A stretch of 64,000 nucleotides of DNA, taken from NCBI GenBank assembly GCA_965660815.1, contig CBFIBG010000022.1:62001-126000 (forward strand). The letters run 5' to 3'. A program made the position numbers and the translations under genes. Each line of letters opens with the position of its first letter. Positions within the stretch are counted from its first letter, which is position 1. The stretch is from Glaciecola sp965660815 (GTDB lineage: Bacteria; Pseudomonadota; Gammaproteobacteria; Enterobacterales; Alteromonadaceae). Of this stretch, positions 1 through 8,942 are shown in pieces. The notes under the pieces were generated by a model. The model saw only the letters and a program-made list of their open reading frames with translations. It ran no database searches and had not been told where the DNA came from.

Positions 1-181
1 ACTCAACGAGCATATTGTCATACTTTGATTTTGATAGTACCTTGCCAAGCAAATTAATCAGTATCCCTACTACAATTTTACCGACAAAATAAATGACAAT
101 CGCCATTGCTATATTTATTCCGAATGGAATAATAAATTCATCGAGATACTTAGTAGCATCTTCCCCAGTCAATTCAAACAT
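1..181 (-). CDS. mscS: Small-conductance mechanosensitive channel, MscS family (N-terminal fragment)
   Basis: The window edge cuts this gene; only the first 60 codons are present. The product begins MFELTGEDATKYLDEFIIPF and runs into a hydrophobic segment (about residues 20-42, rich in I, A, V and G), then a basic stretch (LGKVLSKSKYD). This matches the N-terminus and first transmembrane helix of short MscS channels, which open under membrane tension to release solutes during hypo-osmotic shock. A GGGAG ribosome-binding site lies a few bases before the ATG. The pore helix and beta domain would lie outside the window, so the assignment rests on the N-terminal pattern only. Confidence 0.65.
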   Translation of the reverse strand, partial: MFELTGEDATKYLDEFIIPFGINIAMAIVIYFVGKIVVGILINLLGKVLSKSKYDNMLVE

Positions 182-742
182 GGAATCTCCCTTTATATTA
201 TTGTTTTTTAGTTAATAGTATTTTCTTATTTTAAAGATGTAGTTGTGTTCGCCATAAGCTCAACGATAGTTAATATAAACCATTTCATTTATCGTGCATA
301 ACGATATATGGTAGGCTTTCAAAAGATTTTACATTCCGCGAAACAACAGCATCGTGTTATGACAAATAACCTTTGCGCGTAGGCACTGTATTGCTCTTCG
401 ATAACATTATCATTCTGTTCATTAATGCAGATAATAGATCTATAGAATTAAATTACCACATAGCAATTACAGACAGGCTAAAATTAAATGTGTGTAGTGG
501 TCAACATCTAACTTACTTACCAATTTAAGCTAAACTTAATTTTTAAGTTAGACATTCATAATGTGTAAATATTACTGACACTTTAACTTCATGATTTTCA
601 TAAAAAAACTAAATTAGTTAAAAAAAAACTTTAAAAATCTGTCATGTTTTGCAAAACTTAATAAGGCAACATGTAAAGATTATAAAACTTTATGCAGTTT
701 TTCAGTTTTGGAATCCATGCACGTTAGGGAGGATAACGCCAT
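182..742. other. AT-rich intergenic region
   Basis: This stretch separates the divergent mscS fragment from the small peptide gene at 743. It is very AT-rich and I find no convincing reading frame in it. It presumably carries promoters for both flanking genes, but no hexamer pair stands out. Confidence 0.5.
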
Positions 743-907
743 ATGAACACAGAGTTAGTTTTAATGTTGGGAGCTTTAATCTTACTTGCAATATCAGGTC
801 TTCTGATATTCTGTTTTACTGAATCAAAAGGCGAAAACACAAGACACGCAAGGCGTCAAAAAATAGCGAAGTCTGAAGGGCAACAGCAAAAAGTTATATC
901 ACATTAA
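743..907 (+). CDS. Small single-pass membrane protein, 54 aa, unknown function
   Basis: The reading frame opens with ATG after a strong GGGAGG ribosome-binding site and ends with TAA; a clean terminator follows about 50 bases later. The product has a short N-terminal segment, one hydrophobic helix (about residues 5-26, LVLMLGALILLAISGLLIF), then a basic, Q/K-rich tail. This suggests a one-pass inner-membrane peptide with its tail in the cytoplasm. I do not recognise a family. The ribosome-binding site, the membrane segment and the dedicated terminator together argue that it is a real gene. Confidence 0.6.
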   Translation: MNTELVLMLGALILLAISGLLIFCFTESKGENTRHARRQKIAKSEGQQQKVISH

Positions 908-959
908 CTTATTGAGTCCATCGAAAGCTCGTAAAACCACATCGACAGCATTGTGTGCT

Positions 960-990
960 AAAAAGACGAATTCATAGTTCGTCTTTTTTA
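960..990 (+). terminator. Rho-independent terminator of the 54-aa peptide gene
   Basis: An inverted repeat AAGACGAA / TTCGTCTT with a 7-base loop is followed by a run of T. It closes the small membrane peptide gene and insulates it from rsmE. Confidence 0.75.
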
Positions 991-1124
991 TGCGCAATTC
1001 AAATACTATTTGATAGTAAGTGATAAATTTTGTGACATTTTTTAAACATAGCGCATATTAATTTGATCTTCTGTTAAAATTTGTGACATATTCGTTCGAC
1101 TTTCTATAAGCTAAAATTAATTAA

Positions 1125-1853
1125 ATGAGAATCTCGAGATTTTACATCAATGAGTCACTAAGTGTTGATTCAAAAATAGAAGCCCCTAAAGAACTTTCTC
1201 ACTACATGACAAAAGTGCTTCGCTTGCCAGTTCATAGCCCTATTGTCTTATTTAATGGTGATGGTAATGATTACCCTAGTGAAATAGTTGAAATATTACC
1301 TAAAAAAATTATTGTCCAAGTAAACTCACAATTATCTATCTCAAAAGAATCACCCTTGCATATTCATTTAGGCCAAGGTGTATCTAAAGGAGATCGTATG
1401 GAGGTCGCCATTCAGAAAGCGGTTGAGCTTGGCGTCGCAGAAATCACTCCTATACTCACCGAAAACTGCAATGTTAAATTAGACCACTCTAGGTGGGTAA
1501 AGAAACACACTTCTTGGAGTAAACTGATTATCTCAGCATGTGAGCAATCACAAAGAAACAGCATTCCTAAGCTCAATATGCCAATATCAATGAATGAATG
1601 GCTGGGCCAAACCTGCAAACTTGAAAAACTGATTTTAGCGCCAGGTTCGAAAACGTATTTGTCAAATTTATCAAAGCCAAGCAGAGGATTCAGAATAGTG
1701 GTGGGACCTGAAGGAGGTTTAAGTGAACAAGAGGTTTACACAGCTACTGAAACGGGCTATATACCCTGTAATTTAGGCTCTAGAATTTTACGCACAGAAA
1801 CCGCGACAATCACAGCCATTGCAATCTTACAATCTCATTTTGGAGATTTATAG
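1125..1853 (+). CDS. rsmE: 16S rRNA m3U1498 methyltransferase RsmE
   Basis: RsmE uses S-adenosylmethionine to methylate N3 of U1498 in 16S rRNA, near the decoding centre of the 30S subunit. The 242-residue product matches the usual length (E. coli 243). It shows the family features in order: an N-terminal PUA-like domain (MRISRFYINESL), HIHLGQGVSKGDRMEVAIQKAVELGV, and the SPOUT knot motifs GPEGGLSEQE and LGSRILRTETATITAI, which form the SAM pocket. No clear ribosome-binding site precedes the ATG, but the start aligns with E. coli. As in many gammaproteobacteria, it lies directly upstream of gshB. Confidence 0.96.
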   Translation: MRISRFYINESLSVDSKIEAPKELSHYMTKVLRLPVHSPIVLFNGDGNDYPSEIVEILPKKIIVQVNSQLSISKESPLHIHLGQGVSKGDRMEVAIQKAVELGVAEITPILTENCNVKLDHSRWVKKHTSWSKLIISACEQSQRNSIPKLNMPISMNEWLGQTCKLEKLILAPGSKTYLSNLSKPSRGFRIVVGPEGGLSEQEVYTATETGYIPCNLGSRILRTETATITAIAILQSHFGDL

Positions 1854-1957
1854 TTAGCAATACAAAAATGATGGTTTTCCCTTGCTTTTACCTGAAAAGC
1901 CCGCACACTTACTTAAACAGTGGTGAATGTTAGACCCCTCATATCTAAAGGAAATGT

Positions 1958-2905
1958 ATGCCCATTAACATTGGTTTCATAATGGATCCTATCGATTCAA
2001 TTACGACTAAAAAAGATACTAGTTTTGCTATGATGTTAAAAGCCCAAGAACGCGGGTATTCTGTTTTCTACATGCAAATATCAGATATGTATGTAGAACA
2101 AGGTAAAGCTCGAGCGTTTATGCAGCAGATAGAGTTAGAGGATAAGCCTACTGATTACTACCATGTGCTCAATGAACGAGACGATCTTCTTTGCTCGCTT
2201 GATGTAATTATTATGCGCAAAGATCCACCTGTAGATAGCCAGTTTGTTTATGCGACTCATATGCTGTCTCTTGCCAAACAAGAAGGAACTCTTGTAGTCA
2301 ATGATCCTCAGGCATTAAGAGATTTTAACGAAAAACTTTTTACGTCTTGGTATTCGCAATTTATCCCTCCCACCTTGGTGACGTCTAAAATCGCGCAAAT
2401 TAAAGCATTTCACGCTAAACATAAAGATATCATCGTCAAGCCGCTAGACGGTATGGGAGGAACAAGCATTTTTCGCGTAAAGGAAGATGGCGTGAACTTA
2501 GGTGTCATAAGTGAAGTTATTACGTCAAAAGAACAAGTTCATGCAATGGTTCAAGCTTATATGCCTGAGATTAAATTCGGTGATAAGCGCATTCTTCTTG
2601 TTGATGGAGAAGTGATGCCATATTGTTTGGCTAGGTTACCAACAAAAAATGAGACGAGAGGTAATTTAGCCGCGGGGGGGACCGGGGAGCCTCAAACAGT
2701 CAATGAGGCTGATATGCAAGTCGCAACAGAGATCGCCAAAGATATGCCAGATAAAGGAATACTATTTGTTGGTCTTGATATGATTGGCAATAAAGTGACT
2801 GAAATAAACATTACCAGCCCAACCTGTGTAAGAGAAATAGAGAACGAATTTGATATTGATATATGTGGAAAACTGTTTGATGCAATTGAAAAACAACTTC
2901 AATAA
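1958..2905 (+). CDS. gshB: Glutathione synthetase
   Basis: GshB catalyses the second step of glutathione synthesis, the ATP-dependent joining of gamma-glutamylcysteine and glycine in the cytosol. The 315-residue protein is the family's usual length and aligns along its whole length with E. coli GshB. Visible motifs are MDPIDSITTKKDTSFAM at the N-terminus, IMRKDPPVDSQF, the ATP-grasp segment IVKPLDGMGGTSIFRV, ETRGNLAAGGTGEP and the metal/substrate motif EINITSPTCVREIE near the C-terminus. An AAAGGA ribosome-binding site precedes the ATG. It is followed by yqgE and ruvX in the conserved order. Confidence 0.98.
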   Translation: MPINIGFIMDPIDSITTKKDTSFAMMLKAQERGYSVFYMQISDMYVEQGKARAFMQQIELEDKPTDYYHVLNERDDLLCSLDVIIMRKDPPVDSQFVYATHMLSLAKQEGTLVVNDPQALRDFNEKLFTSWYSQFIPPTLVTSKIAQIKAFHAKHKDIIVKPLDGMGGTSIFRVKEDGVNLGVISEVITSKEQVHAMVQAYMPEIKFGDKRILLVDGEVMPYCLARLPTKNETRGNLAAGGTGEPQTVNEADMQVATEIAKDMPDKGILFVGLDMIGNKVTEINITSPTCVREIENEFDIDICGKLFDAIEKQLQ

Positions 2906-2957
2906 CAATGTTTATCACAATATAGATTGATCACTTAGTTGCAGGAGAATAAGTACT

Positions 2958-3533
2958 GTGTCCCAGATTTTTAATATTGAGAGTTTAAAAAATCATTTTT
3001 TAATCGCTATGCCTTCGTTAACCGATAAATACTTTTCTAGGTCCGTCACTTATGTAGTGGAGCACTCTAATGAAGGTGCCATGGGCCTTGTTATTAATTT
3101 ACCTTCAAATTTGAGTTTTAAAGAGTTAATTGAGCAGTCTCAAGCAGATTCGCAGCCAGACGAGAGTTTAACCGAAAGGGTTGTGGTGTGTGGTGGACCT
3201 GTTTACAGAGATAGGGGCTTTATTCTTCATACGACTCAGCCTGGTTGGAGTTCTTCCGTTGAGGTGTCTTCGGAAATAATGCTGACAACGTCAAAAGACA
3301 TTTTATCCGCAATTGGCTCCACTTCTGGTCCAGAAAAGTCAGTCATAGCGTTAGGCTATGCGGGATGGGAAGCGGGCCAATTGGAACAAGAAATACAAGA
3401 AAATGCATGGCTTACAGTGGAAGCAGATGACGAAATCTTATTTGATGTTCCTATCCATAAAAAATGGCAAGCCGCTGTGAACAAACTTGGCATAGACGTA
3501 TGGCAACTCACTCAAAATGCAGGCAGAGCGTAG
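2958..3533 (+). CDS. yqgE: YqgE/AlgH family protein (UPF0301)
   Basis: The 191-residue protein belongs to the YqgE/AlgH family: N-terminal LKNHFLIAMPSLTDKYFSRSVTYVVEHSNEGAMGLVINLP, the VCGGPVYRDRGFILH motif and the C-terminal ALGYAGWEAGQLEQEIQENAWL. The biochemical role is unresolved; the Pseudomonas homologue AlgH was linked to alginate regulation, and the gene is almost always beside ruvX. The start is a GTG about 10 bases after AGGAGA. Its end lies just before the start chosen for ruvX, so the two are probably co-transcribed. Confidence 0.93.
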   Translation: MSQIFNIESLKNHFLIAMPSLTDKYFSRSVTYVVEHSNEGAMGLVINLPSNLSFKELIEQSQADSQPDESLTERVVVCGGPVYRDRGFILHTTQPGWSSSVEVSSEIMLTTSKDILSAIGSTSGPEKSVIALGYAGWEAGQLEQEIQENAWLTVEADDEILFDVPIHKKWQAAVNKLGIDVWQLTQNAGRA

Positions 3534-3558
3534 TCTTGATCATGTCGAAAGTAACTTT

Positions 3559-3969
3559 ATGAGCTCGATCATCGCATTTGATTTTGGTATGCGGTCGATA
3601 GGCGTAGCCATCGGCCAGCAAGTGACACAAACAGCTTCTCCTCTTAGCGCGATAGCTGCAAAAGATGGTATTCCCAATTGGAATTTTATCCAAAAGTTAA
3701 TTGACGAGTGGGCCCCTGAAGGTCTTTTAGTTGGTTTGCCACTTAATATGGATGGCACCGAGCAAGACATTACGCTAAGAGCGAAAAAATTCAGCAATCG
3801 GTTGAAGCACAGATATAACATACCAGTATATTTGCATGACGAAAGGCTATCAACAGTGGACGCCAAAGAAAAGCTGTTCGAACTTGGTGGATATAAAAAA
3901 CTAAGTAAAGAAAAGGTGGACAGCGTGTCGGCCTGTCTTATTTTTGAAAGTTGGTGTTTGTCTCAGTAA
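3559..3969 (+). CDS. ruvX: Putative pre-16S rRNA nuclease YqgF/RuvX
   Basis: The product belongs to the YqgF family of RNase H-fold nucleases, implicated in maturing the 5' end of 16S rRNA and historically called a Holliday-junction resolvase-like protein. The catalytic motifs are present: IIAFDFGMRSIGVAIG (first Asp), VGLPLNMDGTEQ (Glu region), HDERLST and the C-terminal KVDSVSAC. I place the start at the internal ATG giving 136 residues (MSSIIAFDFG), because this fits the E. coli protein. The frame stays open upstream into yqgE, which would add 14 non-conserved residues. It ends tail-to-tail with the DUF2007 gene. Confidence 0.93.
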   Translation: MSSIIAFDFGMRSIGVAIGQQVTQTASPLSAIAAKDGIPNWNFIQKLIDEWAPEGLLVGLPLNMDGTEQDITLRAKKFSNRLKHRYNIPVYLHDERLSTVDAKEKLFELGGYKKLSKEKVDSVSACLIFESWCLSQ

Positions 3970-3979
3970 TAGAGTGTCG

Positions 3980-4291
3980 TTATCTGCTGCGTTGACAATT
4001 CCAACATATCTTAAATTCTCCATCGTTCTCTTCGTGACACTGAGCGCACTGCCAGATAGTATTATCGAAATTAGACAAATCCTCTTCAAGCTGTTGCAAT
4101 AGCTTAGTCGCTTTGTTGAGCCATTCACTGTCCTGTAGCCATATTTCAGGTAACGCTTCATGTGGCGGAATTTCTCCGCTAGCGCCCTGAATAAATTCGT
4201 TCTTAACGAAACACGGCACGCCAGCGTCATCTAACATCGCTTTTACTTGTTGCAACTTGACTTGATTATAATCGCAATAAAATCGTTTCAC
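3980..4291 (-). CDS. DUF2007 domain protein with C-terminal zinc ribbon
   Basis: This 103-residue protein begins MKRFYCDYNQVKLQQVKAML, typical of DUF2007 (a small PII-like fold annotated as putative signal-transducing), with the EIPPHEALPEIWL segment in the middle. The last 22 residues form a zinc ribbon, Cys82-x2-Cys85 and Cys96-x2-Cys99. Translation starts at GTG without a strong ribosome-binding site. Binding partners are unknown. Only 10 bases separate its stop codon from that of the converging ruvX. Confidence 0.8.
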   Translation of the reverse strand: MKRFYCDYNQVKLQQVKAMLDDAGVPCFVKNEFIQGASGEIPPHEALPEIWLQDSEWLNKATKLLQQLEEDLSNFDNTIWQCAQCHEENDGEFKICWNCQRSR

Positions 4292-4418
4292 TTACTTTCG
4301 TCCATTCATGCGTTTTGGCCCATTATGTAATAGTTTTTACCAACACTCCATAATAAAAAATAATGTAAGTTACTAGCTTCGCAATACGAGCTAGAGCGAT
4401 ATAAACTATGAGTAGAGT

Positions 4419-5540
4419 TCAATCATCCATATCAATAGAAACACTGGCCAATGACCCTAAAGAGCCTGAATCTGACTTCGTTCCCAATTTGATCATTAGA
4501 CGCAAATCGTTTGGCGAATCAGCGTGATATATCGCCATATCCTTGCCAATTTTATGTTGCATATACAACTCATAAAGCGCCATATCGAATGTTTGCATAC
4601 CATGCTCTTTGCCTTTAGTCATCGCGTCCTTAAGTGCGCCTATTTCATTACGAGCTATTAATTCACTGATAAATGGAGTGTTGAGCATGACTTCAACCGC
4701 AGCGCATCGACCTCCGCCATCAATAGTTGGCACAAGCTGCTGAGCAACAATTGCTCGCAAGTTTTGACTTAAGTCAAACCTCAGTTTTGCGTGGCTTTCT
4801 TTTGGTGCTAAATGGAGAATTCGTTCAATAGCTTGGTTTGCATTATTGGCGTGCAGAGTTGCCACGCATAGATGGCCAGTATCTGCAAATGACATCGCAT
4901 ACTCCATTGTTTCCATAGACCGAATCTCACCGATCAAAATAACGTCAGGAGCCTGTCTAAGCGAGCTTTTTAAAGCGTCATCGAAAGATAAGGTATCTAT
5001 TCCTACTTCTCTTTGAGTCACTACGCAATTTTGATGCTCATGAACAAACTCAATAGGATCTTCAATAGTAAGGATATGCCCATGGCTGTTTAAATTCCTG
5101 TGACCAATCAACGCTGCAAGCGAGGTTGATTTACCAGTGCCTGTGCCTCCAACGAACAATACCAGACCTTTTTTTGCCATAATTATGTCTTTAAGGATTT
5201 TAGGCAGCCCAAGCTCCTCAGCTTTAGGTATTTCTGTTACGATCCGTCGAATGACCATGCCTGCTTGATCTCTTTGCCAAAAAGCACTGCACCTGAACCT
5301 ACCTAATTCGTCTAAGGTAATAGCGAAATTGCACTCCTTCGAATGTTCAAATTCAGATTTTTGCTTTTCAGTCATAGATTGGTGAACTAAATCAAGTGCA
5401 TCTGTTTCGGTGAGCCTGATGCTGGTAAGCGGCTCTAGTTTACCATTGATTTTGGCACTCACTGGCATGCCTACTGTTACAAACAAGTCAGATGCGTTGT
5501 GTGCCACCATGTCACTAAGACATTGCTCTAAAGTCATCAT
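4419..5540 (-). CDS. pilU: Type IV pilus retraction ATPase PilU
   Basis: PilU is a cytoplasmic hexameric ATPase that assists PilT in retracting type IV pili, used in twitching, attachment and DNA uptake. The 373-residue product shows the PilT-like N-terminal domain, Walker A GGTGTGKST (residues 131-139), the Asp box TIEDPIEFVHEHQNC, Walker B VILIGEIRSMETM and the His box HLCVATLHANNANQAIERI. It is longer than PilT at the C-terminus, as PilU proteins are. The gene lies 15 bases downstream of pilT on the same strand, so the two form an operon. Confidence 0.96.
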   Translation of the reverse strand: MMTLEQCLSDMVAHNASDLFVTVGMPVSAKINGKLEPLTSIRLTETDALDLVHQSMTEKQKSEFEHSKECNFAITLDELGRFRCSAFWQRDQAGMVIRRIVTEIPKAEELGLPKILKDIIMAKKGLVLFVGGTGTGKSTSLAALIGHRNLNSHGHILTIEDPIEFVHEHQNCVVTQREVGIDTLSFDDALKSSLRQAPDVILIGEIRSMETMEYAMSFADTGHLCVATLHANNANQAIERILHLAPKESHAKLRFDLSQNLRAIVAQQLVPTIDGGGRCAAVEVMLNTPFISELIARNEIGALKDAMTKGKEHGMQTFDMALYELYMQHKIGKDMAIYHADSPNDLRLMIKLGTKSDSGSLGSLASVSIDMDD

Positions 5541-5555
5541 AATATGTGTTTCCGT

Positions 5556-6599
5556 CTAAAAACCCATTTGTCCAGGTTTATCAATTGCTTTGGCGTTAGC
5601 ATCTTGCTGAGTAATCAACCCTTGTGCTACCAGTTTCTGCAGACACTGGTCCATTGTCTGCATTCCGTGTGCTTGACTGGTCTGAATGACTGAGTACATT
5701 TGTGGTACTTTATCTTCGCGGATCAAATTTCGAATAGCGGGTATGCCAATCATTATCTCATGAGCGGCAATTCTCCCCCCGCCTACCTTTCGTAAAAGTG
5801 TTTGGGATATTACGGCTCTTAATGATTCAGAAAGCATTGATCTCACCATAGACTTTTCCGCAGCCGGGAATACATCGATGATCCTATCAATGGTTTTTGG
5901 GGCTGAGTTTGTGTGCAAGGTGCCAAATACTAAATGACCGGTTTCCGCAGCGGAAATAGCGAGTCGAATTGTTTCTAAATCGCGTAATTCACCTACTAAT
6001 ATTACATCTGGATCTTCACGTAGCGCAGATCTTAGAGCATTGCTGAAACTATGGGTGTCTCTGTGAACTTCACGCTGGTTTAGTACGCATAACTTGTTTT
6101 GGTGAACAAATTCTATTGGGTCTTCTATGGTTAAAATATGCTCTCTTTTATGGGTATTAATATGATCTACCATAGCCGCAAGGGTAGTTGACTTACCTGA
6201 CCCCGTAGCACCGGTGACCAATACAATGCCCGTTGGTTGTTCTATTACTTTTTTGAAAACATCTGGGGCGCCAAGCTGGTCCAGTGTTAAAATATCACTA
6301 GGGATAGTTCTTAAAACGGCCGCAGCCCCTCTATTCTGAATAAATGCGTTTACTCTGAATCGCGATAAGTTTTCTACCTCAAACGAGAAGTCTACTTCAA
6401 GATTTTCCTCGTATTCTTTACGTTGCTTATCGTTCATGATGTCGTAAATAAGCGCATGCACCACTTTATGGTCGAGATCGGGCACATTCAAACGGCGCAT
6501 TTCGCCATCGACTCGTATAATTGGAGGCAGACCAGCACTTAAATGTAAATCTGAAGCTTTATTTTGCACACTAAAAGCCAATAATTCGTTAATATCCAA
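5556..6599 (-). CDS. pilT: Type IV pilus twitching motility ATPase PilT
   Basis: PilT powers depolymerisation of type IV pili at the inner membrane. The 347-residue protein matches the family length and has the N-terminal MDINELLAFSVQNKASDLHLSAG, Walker A GATGSGKST (residues 130-138), TIEDPIEFVHQNK, Walker B VILVGELRDLET, HLVFGTLHTNSAPKTIDRI and the C-terminal AIRNLIREDKVPQMYS (the AIRNLIRE motif needed for retraction in other bacteria). It is first in the pilT-pilU operon and is transcribed divergently from yggS, with a 46-base gap. Confidence 0.98.
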   Translation of the reverse strand: MDINELLAFSVQNKASDLHLSAGLPPIIRVDGEMRRLNVPDLDHKVVHALIYDIMNDKQRKEYEENLEVDFSFEVENLSRFRVNAFIQNRGAAAVLRTIPSDILTLDQLGAPDVFKKVIEQPTGIVLVTGATGSGKSTTLAAMVDHINTHKREHILTIEDPIEFVHQNKLCVLNQREVHRDTHSFSNALRSALREDPDVILVGELRDLETIRLAISAAETGHLVFGTLHTNSAPKTIDRIIDVFPAAEKSMVRSMLSESLRAVISQTLLRKVGGGRIAAHEIMIGIPAIRNLIREDKVPQMYSVIQTSQAHGMQTMDQCLQKLVAQGLITQQDANAKAIDKPGQMGF

Positions 6600-6645
6600 T
6601 ATACTATCTCCAAATTAAAACTAATTACAAAGAGGACCATTACTC

Positions 6646-7338
6646 ATGGAATCATCCTTTATCGCGCAAAATCTTGATAATTTGCATGCGAAGATTACCG
6701 CAGCGGCTAAGCGCTTTGATCGAGACCCCAACAATATTCAATTACTCGCTGTGAGTAAAACTAAACCGGTATCAGCAATCATAACTGCGTATAACCATGG
6801 CCAGAGAATTTTCGGCGAAAACTATGTTCAAGAAGGCGTCGAAAAAATTAACCAGCTTTCCGCTTATGAGAATGTTCTATGGCACTTTATCGGCCCCTTG
6901 CAATCAAACAAAAGTAAATTTGTTGCAGAAAATTTTGATTGGATGCATTCGATTGACAGGATAAAAATAGCCAAGCGGCTTCACGAACAGCGTTCCGTCT
7001 ATCAGGCCCCTCTAAATATATGTGTTCAAATAAATGTGGATAATGAGGAAAATAAAGCAGGCATTAAAACGCAAGATACAATAGACTTTATTTCGGCGCT
7101 TTCTGAATATGGCAGGATAAAATGCAGAGGATTAATGACCATCCCCAGAGCGGATGCAAATGAACAGCAACGGCGCGAAAGTTTTGCTAAAATGCAAAGC
7201 CTATTTCAACAGTGTTCTGAAAAGTTTGACCATTTTGACACTTTATCTATGGGAATGAGTGGCGACTTAGAATTGGCTATAGAATATGGTTCAACTATGG
7301 TCAGAGTGGGCAGCGCTATATTTGGCTCGAGAGAATAA
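6646..7338 (+). CDS. yggS: Pyridoxal phosphate homeostasis protein YggS/PipY
   Basis: YggS is a monomeric PLP-binding protein with an alanine-racemase-like TIM barrel and no known catalytic activity; it buffers free PLP and affects amino acid pools. The PLP lysine is in LLAVSKTKP (Lys38), followed by FGENYVQEGVEKI, WHFIGPLQSNK, CRGLMTIP and the C-terminal MGMSGDLELAIEYGSTMVRVGSAIFG. At 230 residues it is the normal size. It leads the yggS-proC-yggT cluster, an arrangement common in gammaproteobacteria next to pilT. Confidence 0.96.
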   Translation: MESSFIAQNLDNLHAKITAAAKRFDRDPNNIQLLAVSKTKPVSAIITAYNHGQRIFGENYVQEGVEKINQLSAYENVLWHFIGPLQSNKSKFVAENFDWMHSIDRIKIAKRLHEQRSVYQAPLNICVQINVDNEENKAGIKTQDTIDFISALSEYGRIKCRGLMTIPRADANEQQRRESFAKMQSLFQQCSEKFDHFDTLSMGMSGDLELAIEYGSTMVRVGSAIFGSRE

Positions 7339-7396
7339 TTATTCGTAGTACAAATAACCATAACGCTTTAAAAATTAACCAACATAAAGGAAAGTA

Positions 7397-8209
7397 ATGC
7401 AACAAAAACGAATTAGTTTTATCGGCGCAGGAAATATGACAAAAGCCATAATCGGGGGTCTTGTTAACGATGGTTATCAAAATAGTCTCATTATGGCGAG
7501 CAATAGAAGTGCAGAAAAGCTCACTAGCTTAAAAGCCTCGCATAACATCAATACCACCCAAGACAACAAAGAGGCCGTTGAGTTTGCTGAGGTTTTGGTA
7601 CTCGCTGTGAAGCCTCAAATGATGGAGTCTGTATGTAGTGAATTAACCATTCCTACAAGCACCATAGTAGTTTCTATTGCAGCAGGGCTGACAGTTAAAC
7701 GCTTGGAATCGTTTCTGAATAATCATCAAAAAATTGTCAGAGTGATGCCTAATACACCAAGTTCGATTTCAGAGGGCATGTCAGGGCTATACGCTACAAA
7801 TGCAGTGTCTCAAGAAGAATTGGAAATGGTCAATACGTTGATGCAGAGCGTGGGTAAAACTGTAGTAGTAAAAGAAGAATCTGATATTAACATCGTGATT
7901 GCTGCTGCAGGTTCTAGCCCAGCTTACTTTTTCCTTATTGCAGAATCCATGCAACACGCGGCAATGGAAATGGGACTCAACAAACAACAAGCAAGAGAAC
8001 TCGTTCAGCAAGCAATGCTAGGAAGCGCAAAGCTCATGCAAAAAGAGGAATCTTTGGAGTTATCTGAACTTAGGAAACAAGTCACATCAAAAGGCGGTAC
8101 AACGGCCAAAGCGGTTGAAAGCCTCCAAGAGAGTCAAATAGAAAAAATATTGGCAAAAGCAATGCAAGCTGCCGTTAAACGTGCTGAAGAAATGTCATCA
8201 CAAATTTAA
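7397..8209 (+). CDS. proC: Pyrroline-5-carboxylate reductase
   Basis: ProC carries out the last step of proline synthesis, NAD(P)H-dependent reduction of 1-pyrroline-5-carboxylate. The 270-residue product has the N-terminal Rossmann motif FIGAGNMTKAIIGGL, LAVKPQMM, VRVMPNTPSSISEGMSGLY and the C-terminal helical dimerisation domain with SPAYFFLIAESMQHAA, ARELVQQAMLGSAKLM and VTSKGGTTAKAVESL. AAAGGAA precedes the ATG. It lies between yggS and yggT in one probable transcript. Confidence 0.97.
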   Translation: MQQKRISFIGAGNMTKAIIGGLVNDGYQNSLIMASNRSAEKLTSLKASHNINTTQDNKEAVEFAEVLVLAVKPQMMESVCSELTIPTSTIVVSIAAGLTVKRLESFLNNHQKIVRVMPNTPSSISEGMSGLYATNAVSQEELEMVNTLMQSVGKTVVVKEESDINIVIAAAGSSPAYFFLIAESMQHAAMEMGLNKQQARELVQQAMLGSAKLMQKEESLELSELRKQVTSKGGTTAKAVESLQESQIEKILAKAMQAAVKRAEEMSSQI

Positions 8210-8222
8210 AATAGGAAATTGT

Positions 8223-8774
8223 ATGAACGCTGTTATAACTTTAATAATGACGCTATTTAATTTGTATCTAATGGTAGTGATATTAAGAATGTGGCTGCAA
8301 CTCGCTCGCGCTGATTTTTACAATCCATTTAGTCAATTTACAGTCAAAGCGACCCAACCCATTGTTGGCCCTTTGCGCAGATTTATTCCGTCAATAGGAA
8401 AGCTGGATACAGCAACATTGGTTTTCGCCCTGATCATAGCATATGCAAAAGTATTCACCTTTTGGTTAATTGGTACAGGTTCTATGCCACCTATTACTGA
8501 TGCACTATTTGTAGGTGTCATTAACTTAGTTTATCAAGTTATGTGGTTGATTTTTTGGATATTGGTAATTCGGGCACTTCTAAGTTGGGTAAGCCAAGGC
8601 AATAATCCAATAGAAATGGTGATGCATCAGTTGACAGAACCAATGCTTAATCCAATTCGTCGCGTTGTTCCTGCGATGGGCGGGTTGGACTTATCTGTAT
8701 TGATATTTTTACTTGGATTGCAATTTATAATAAATCTGTATAAGGGCGCTTTTGGTATGTATATCATTGGTTAA
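8223..8774 (+). CDS. yggT: YggT family integral membrane protein
   Basis: The 183-residue product consists of two YggT repeats, each with two hydrophobic helices around a basic FxxxAxxPIVGPLRRFIP or LTEPMLNPIRRVVP segment. YggT proteins sit in the inner membrane; roles in osmotic shock tolerance and cell shape have been proposed but the mechanism is unknown. I choose the ATG after AGGAAA, giving MNAVITLIMTLFNLYL, over an in-frame upstream start inside proC that would add 14 polar residues. The 13-base gap to proC supports co-transcription. Confidence 0.93.
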   Translation: MNAVITLIMTLFNLYLMVVILRMWLQLARADFYNPFSQFTVKATQPIVGPLRRFIPSIGKLDTATLVFALIIAYAKVFTFWLIGTGSMPPITDALFVGVINLVYQVMWLIFWILVIRALLSWVSQGNNPIEMVMHQLTEPMLNPIRRVVPAMGGLDLSVLIFLLGLQFIINLYKGAFGMYIIG

Positions 8775-8942
8775 TTACGTCATTTACCACTATGCTTATC
8801 AACATAGAATGCGATGAATGAACGACGATAATACAAACTGCTATATTAAAAAAGTATTAGTTGATAATGCTAGGAACAACGGATAATTCAGCCACTAGCA
8901 TCTGTGTCAAATGCATAGTCAAACAAGTTGGAGAACAGTGTG

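Noticed and set aside
381..394. Sigma-54-like AGGCACTGTATTGC upstream of the small membrane peptide
   Set aside because: The spacing between GG and GC is one base too short (N4 instead of N5), and sigma-54 elements do not tolerate this. It is also about 350 bases from the gene.
182..742. A structured RNA or riboswitch in the left intergenic region
   Set aside because: I see only AT-rich sequence without convincing stems or known motifs.
4419..6599. pilT/pilU as a local assembly duplication
   Set aside because: The two proteins differ throughout and match the known PilT and PilU paralogues, which are normally adjacent.
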